Shown: positions 62,576 through 64,000 of the stretch, one piece after another
How the letters are laid out: every line of letters starts with the position of its first letter
Position numbering within the stretch: the stretch's first letter is position 1
Notes under the pieces: model-generated
What the model was told of the DNA's origin: nothing
The model's database searches: none
What the model saw: only the letters and a program-made list of their open reading frames with translations
NCBI GenBank assembly: GCA_023433505.1
Contig: JAEZCO010000058.1
Location: 77,552 to 141,551 of the forward strand
DNA length: 64,000 bases
Source: Bacillota bacterium
GTDB lineage: Bacteria; Bacillota; Clostridia; Acetivibrionales; DTU013
Direction: 5' to 3'
Translations under genes and position numbers: made by a program

Positions 62576-62911
62576 ATGCAAAAAAAATGGGGTTTGGGAA
62601 CACTCTCGGTGATACTGCTTATATTGGCATTATTGTTTACCTTAAGGCTCGGACGGACTTTCTGCTTAGGGGATATTGTTCTGGGGAGTAACGGCGCGAC
62701 TGCATTATGGGGTGTTCGGGTCAATGTTTATATTTCTGCATTACTGTTACTAGCCGGCTATTTGCTAGGAAAGAAATTCCCTGATAATGATGGGGCCGAG
62801 CTAGGGAGCAAGCTTTGCAGTGTGCTTGGGATTGCAGCGGTCGTGATCATTATTGGTAATCTGTTTGGTATAGACCTGTTGTATCCTTTATATGACTTTT
62901 CAGGAAAATAA
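62576..62911 (+). CDS. Small membrane protein downstream of the anti-sigma gene
   Basis: A 111-residue protein with three membrane helices (about 9-26, 48-64 and 82-102). AAGGAGATG upstream. Unknown function; it lies 29 bases after the anti-sigma gene and is probably in the same transcription unit. Confidence 0.65.
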   Translation: MQKKWGLGTLSVILLILALLFTLRLGRTFCLGDIVLGSNGATALWGVRVNVYISALLLLAGYLLGKKFPDNDGAELGSKLCSVLGIAAVVIIIGNLFGIDLLYPLYDFSGK

Positions 62912-63358
62912 AAAGTACAACTAGCCTATCTGCGCCAGGCCTATAACAAACATAACGGTATTAATGGGCAATAAATGATATGCAATTACTAAATAATTAT
63001 TGGAACAAATTTAGGCCTGGCTGCCTTATATAAATCAATTAAAGGTATTATAACACATAATAAATGAGCAACGTAGAATAGAGATAATACCTTAATGCTT
63101 GAACAGATAAGAAACTATACCTTATAATAGCCAAGATCACCCAGAACCACAATAGGTTTTTTAATCGTATTCAAGGTCTTGTTTTGGTAATGGAGTTCCT
63201 CTCTCATTTTGGATATATTTTCAGCTGTTTTTACATTTGCATGTAAAATGATGTCTTCGGTTGGTGAGTTATTAATGAATATACCCAATATTTTGCAGGA
63301 ATTTTCTCCTTACATGGCGAATAATGGCAGTAATAATATTTAGAGGGTGGTGCTTGTT
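62912..63358. other. 435-base gap with a gene remnant on the - strand
   Basis: AT-rich DNA with no complete gene. On the - strand from 63309 to 63115 there is an open frame with coherent protein sequence (see that entry). No promoter or terminator is obvious. Confidence 0.5.
63115..63309 (-). pseudogene. Probable gene remnant
   Basis: The - strand frame from a TAA at 63312-63310 to a TAG at 63117-63115 gives about 64 codons with no start codon at its beginning. The sequence (containing SPTEDIILHANVKTAENISK and KKPIVVLGDLGYYKV) is amphipathic and looks like real protein, so this may be the end of a decayed gene. I do not recognise the family. Confidence 0.3.
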
Positions 63359-63856
63359 TTGAAATGTTATAATCATCCGGATAATGATGCACAAGGTGCA
63401 TGTGTCTATTGCGGCAAACTATTTTGCATGGAGTGTTTGGTTGAGGTTAATGGTAAGATGTATTGCAAGTCCGATATTGGGAATGTAATTAATGAGGCAA
63501 AAGAGCAGGCTGCGTCAGCCAGGGCAACGGCAATTCCGACAATCAACATCAATAACACGAATACCAACCAAAACATGAATACCAACCAAAACATGAATAC
63601 CAATCAAAACATAAATACCAACCAAAATACCAATACGTTAAATTCAGCCGCCTATCCATATAAAAGTAAATTAGTAGCAGCCCTGCTGTGCTTATTTCTA
63701 GGAGTCTTTGGGATTCACCGTTTTTATGTGGGGAAAATGGGTACAGGAATAATATGGTTGCTTACAGTAGGTTTTTTTGGAATAGGGGCAATAATTGATT
63801 TCCTAGTAATTCTAATCGGAGGCTTTAGAGATAAGGCAGGAATGCCGCTTAAATAA
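63359..63856 (+). CDS. Zinc-finger and TM2-domain protein
   Basis: A 165-residue protein: an N-terminal B-box-like zinc cluster (CYNHPDNDAQGACVYCGKLFC and CLVEVNGKMYC), a low-complexity spacer of repeated NTNQNM units (about 70-100, an 18-base tandem repeat), and a C-terminal TM2 domain with two helices (YKSKLVAALLCLFLGVFGIHRFYVGKMGTGI). Known TM2/zinc proteins are membrane proteins of unknown role. I take TTG at 63359 (GAGGGTGGTG upstream) as start; GTG at 63347 is possible. Confidence 0.75.
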   Translation: MKCYNHPDNDAQGACVYCGKLFCMECLVEVNGKMYCKSDIGNVINEAKEQAASARATAIPTININNTNTNQNMNTNQNMNTNQNINTNQNTNTLNSAAYPYKSKLVAALLCLFLGVFGIHRFYVGKMGTGIIWLLTVGFFGIGAIIDFLVILIGGFRDKAGMPLK

Positions 63857-63917
63857 AAAAAACAATGATTTGGAGCGGTTCTTACTCAAGATCGGGTATT
63901 AGTTAAATAAAAACAAG

Positions 63918-63954
63918 TACAGGCGGATGCATCATTTTATTGCATCCGCCTGTA
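63918..63954 (+). terminator. Strong hairpin after the TM2 gene
   Basis: TACAGGCGGATGCA pairs perfectly with TGCATCCGCCTGTA (14 base pairs, 9-base loop), followed by TTAATT. Probably the TM2 gene terminator; also just upstream of the CRISPR-like repeat. Confidence 0.7.
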
Positions 63955-63967
63955 TTAATTGTGGTAG

Positions 63968-63995
63968 GTTGAAATTATCAAGCTTGGATTGAAAC
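63968..63995 (+). CRISPR. Possible first CRISPR repeat at the right edge
   Basis: GTTGAAATTATC and AAGCTTGGATTGAAAC form a 28-base sequence that starts GTTGAA and ends GGATTGAAAC, the pattern of clostridial type I-B/III repeats. Only one copy lies in the window and only 5 bases follow. Upstream DNA is short and occupied by a terminator, so this may be the array's first repeat, or chance. Confidence 0.3.
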
Positions 63996-64000
63996 GCAAT

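Noticed and set aside
63559..63630. 18-base repeats near the right edge read as CRISPR
   Set aside because: They encode NTNQNM units in frame within the TM2 protein and have no spacers.

Overview
The window comes from a motile, endospore-forming, strictly fermentative member of the Clostridia. The evidence is a complete Gram-positive style fla/che operon, dipicolinate synthase genes, a pyruvate:ferredoxin oxidoreductase, an [FeFe]-hydrogenase system regulator, clostridial gene order around topA-trmFO, and strong purine-rich ribosome binding sites throughout. Placement near the Acetivibrio/Ruminiclostridium group is an inference from overall resemblance only.

Bases 1-5799 hold housekeeping DNA-metabolism genes, all on the + strand: the end of a comM/yifB gene (cut by the window edge), dprA, topA and trmFO. 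Bases 6018-38499 are one long, nearly gapless motility and chemotaxis region: rod and basal body (flgB, flgC, fliE, fliF), switch and export ATPase (fliG, fliH, fliI, fliJ, a MotE-like protein), hook (fliK, flgD, a TIGR02530-type protein, flgE, flbD), fliL, switch (fliM, fliY), cheY, export gate (fliO, fliP, fliQ, fliR, flhB, flhA), flhF/flhG, a PilZ brake protein, cheB, cheA, cheW, cheC, cheD, sigma-28, a FapA-like protein, and small accessory genes including a SwrB/DUF6115-like gene. Several intergenic gaps inside this operon hold strong inverted repeats (12063-12176, 16407-16495, 17899-17977, 29442-29689, 35569-35646).

Bases 39265-45747 carry small membrane and SPFH proteins, an unannotated-size ribbon-helix-helix gene, a metallo-beta-lactamase fold hydrolase, rpsO, pnp and an M16 peptidase. 

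The most striking region is 45918-53611. The sporulation gene dpaA (spoVFA, dipicolinate synthase subunit A) is split into two intact halves by a 6,236-base element that carries a TetR-family regulator, a full pyruvate:ferredoxin oxidoreductase gene, a 53-residue ORF and a large serine recombinase at its right end. The two junctions share the 8-base direct repeat GCAATCCC in the same codon phase; recombination between the copies would rebuild a 290-codon dpaA directly in front of dpaB. This is the architecture of a skin-type intervening element, here with a central metabolic enzyme as cargo. Whether excision is developmentally programmed cannot be told from sequence.

Bases 53731-64000 are a mixed region: an [FeFe]-hydrogenase regulator, an ECF-transporter S component, a cysteine-desulfurase-family enzyme, lipoproteins, a Met/Gln/Asn-repeat protein, tRNA-Pro(GGG), a 3D-domain protein, a VOC protein, an ECF sigma/anti-sigma pair with an autoregulatory-looking promoter, and a zinc-finger/TM2 protein. 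A single CRISPR-repeat-like sequence lies at the right edge.
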